A stretch of 7,220 nt of DNA. Origin: Gemmatimonadota bacterium (GTDB lineage Bacteria; Gemmatimonadota; Gemmatimonadetes; Gemmatimonadales; Gemmatimonadaceae). Under the pieces are notes generated by a model. That model was not told the DNA's origin. It did not search any database and saw nothing but the letters and a program-made list of their open reading frames with translations. Positions 6,515 through 7,220 of this stretch are shown in pieces. The first letter of the stretch is position 1. Every line of letters starts with the position of its first letter. The stretch lies in contig QHUV01000407.1 of assembly GCA_003222065.1 (NCBI GenBank), positions 1-7,220 on the forward strand, in the 5' to 3' direction. The position numbers and the translations under genes were made by a program.

Positions 6515-7138
6515 TCACAGCAACATCTTCCTTGCCAGCTCCACGACCAACTCGGCCGCGCCATCGAGACCCAGCCATCCAGTGTCGATGCAGACGTGAT
6601 AGTTGCTCACGTCCCGCCATTCCCGGTTGAAATGCCGCCGCACGTATTGCTCGCGATTGCGATTCATCTCGGTCACGACGCGCTCGGCGTCCTTGGCGGG
6701 GACGCCGAGCCGAGTGATGGCGCCCTCCACGAGCTTTGCACGCGACGCATAACTGAACACGTGCAGTGAGTCGCGGCGGTTCGCGAGAAGACACTGCGCT
6801 CCGCGCCCCACAAAGACGGCAGGTCCTTGCTGGACGGCTTCCTCGATGACGCGGCGCGTGATCTCGACGACACGCTCCTCGGTCATCATCGTCGGCGCGT
6901 TGGGAATCGCCGGCATCGATTCCGGTGTGCCAAGCGAGAGCGTTGTCGCGATACGCTCGACGATAGATGGGATTCGCTCGTCCCGGGCGCTCACCTCGGC
7001 CCTCGTTAGGCCCGTACGCTCGGTGACGGCATCGATGACCGCGTTGTCGAAGAGTGCCCAACCCAAGGCCCGCGCCACGCGAGCGGCGACCTCCGAGCCG
7101 CCGGCACCATACATCCGTGAGACGGTGATGAATGGCAC
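6515..7138 (-). CDS. Cytidylate kinase-like family protein
   Basis: This 207-residue cytoplasmic protein matches the cytidylate kinase-like family (Cytidylate_kin2 type), which is distinct from housekeeping Cmk. The N-terminus FITVSRMYGAGGSEVAARVA (3-22) is the family's P-loop variant, with GAGGSE where a classical Walker A would have a Lys. LGWALFDNAVIDAV (25-38) follows. A middle segment, AVFVGRGAQCLL (107-118), contains the conserved GRG. A lid-like region NRNREQYVRRHFNREW (159-174) follows, then YHVCIDTGWLGLDGAAELV (180-198). Family members are often annotated as nucleotide kinases from fold alone; the true substrate is generally unknown. The start is GTG 7138-7136, since the conserved strand FITVSR begins two residues later; the Shine-Dalgarno is weak. 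It may be co-transcribed with a gene upstream that ends at 7175. It converges with the MFS gene. Family call firm, substrate open. Confidence 0.88.
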   Translation of the reverse strand: MPFITVSRMYGAGGSEVAARVARALGWALFDNAVIDAVTERTGLTRAEVSARDERIPSIVERIATTLSLGTPESMPAIPNAPTMMTEERVVEITRRVIEEAVQQGPAVFVGRGAQCLLANRRDSLHVFSYASRAKLVEGAITRLGVPAKDAERVVTEMNRNREQYVRRHFNREWRDVSNYHVCIDTGWLGLDGAAELVVELARKMLL

Positions 7139-7174
7139 GAGAGCTGTCCGGAGCTAGTGGAGTGGTCCCTGCTA

Positions 7175-7220
7175 TCACTTGGTTGCTAACACCTTTCTGC
7201 GCACCTCTTCGATCACGGCG
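7175..7220 (-). CDS. Possible C-terminal end of an upstream minus-strand gene
   Basis: Reading the minus strand from the window's right edge, one frame gives 14 codons, AVIEEVRRKVLATK, and then TGA at 7177-7175. The peptide looks like an amphipathic helix and uses GC-rich codons like the neighbouring genes. It would end 36 nt before the GTG of the cytidylate kinase-like gene, a spacing that fits an operon. The stretch is too short to identify and could equally be intergenic sequence open by chance. Confidence 0.35.
   Translation of the reverse strand, partial: AVIEEVRRKVLATK

Noticed and set aside
256..7010. GCCTAAC/GTTAGGC copies as integron attC ends
   Set aside because: The sequence resembles attC core sites. 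The copies lie inside conserved coding regions, are not paired as imperfect palindromes, and no cassette array or integrase is present.
7180..7188. A 9-mer TTGGTTGCT shared with the minus strand near 1409-1417
   Set aside because: One short match between two intergenic stretches, with no extension on either side, is within chance.

Overview
The window is gene-dense, high-G+C bacterial chromosome (roughly two-thirds G+C by eye). It has frequent GTG starts, short intergenic gaps and few strong ribosome binding sites. Gene content looks like an ordinary housekeeping/stress region. My best guess for the host is a soil-type Gemmatimonadota or a similar high-G+C Gram-negative lineage. This rests only on general gene style and is weak. 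I see no tRNA, rRNA, CRISPR array, insertion sequence, integrase or prophage gene.

Layout. Minus strand, 1-1386: a probable operon transcribed crcB (fluoride channel) -> DUF190 (PII-like) -> mutY (adenine glycosylase, cut by the window start). Plus strand, about 1498-3821: divergent from crcB, a fused CopC-CopD copper protein. Its stop codon overlaps the GTG start of a PLP-dependent threonine/serine dehydratase-like gene. Minus strand, 3834-5117: a 427-residue VWA-domain protein with an intact MIDAS metal site and the only strong Shine-Dalgarno in the window. Plus strand, 5212-6483: a 12-TM MFS exporter of the EntS/MFS_3 type, divergent from the VWA gene. Minus strand, 6515-7138: a cytidylate kinase-like P-loop protein, preceded at 7175-7220 by what may be the last 14 codons of another minus-strand gene.

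How the genes relate. Fluoride export (crcB plus DUF190) and copper handling (CopC-CopD) share one divergent intergenic region, so 600-2991 reads as an ion-stress patch. The other genes look like independent units. Three points deserve a second look. The dehydratase lacks an in-frame block of about 57-59 residues that should form most of its small domain. The VWA protein has no AAA+ ATPase partner in view. The 7-mer CCTAACG/CGTTAGG occurs eight times in both orientations, almost always inside genes, where composition predicts about one. I did not find a convincing undescribed multi-gene system here.
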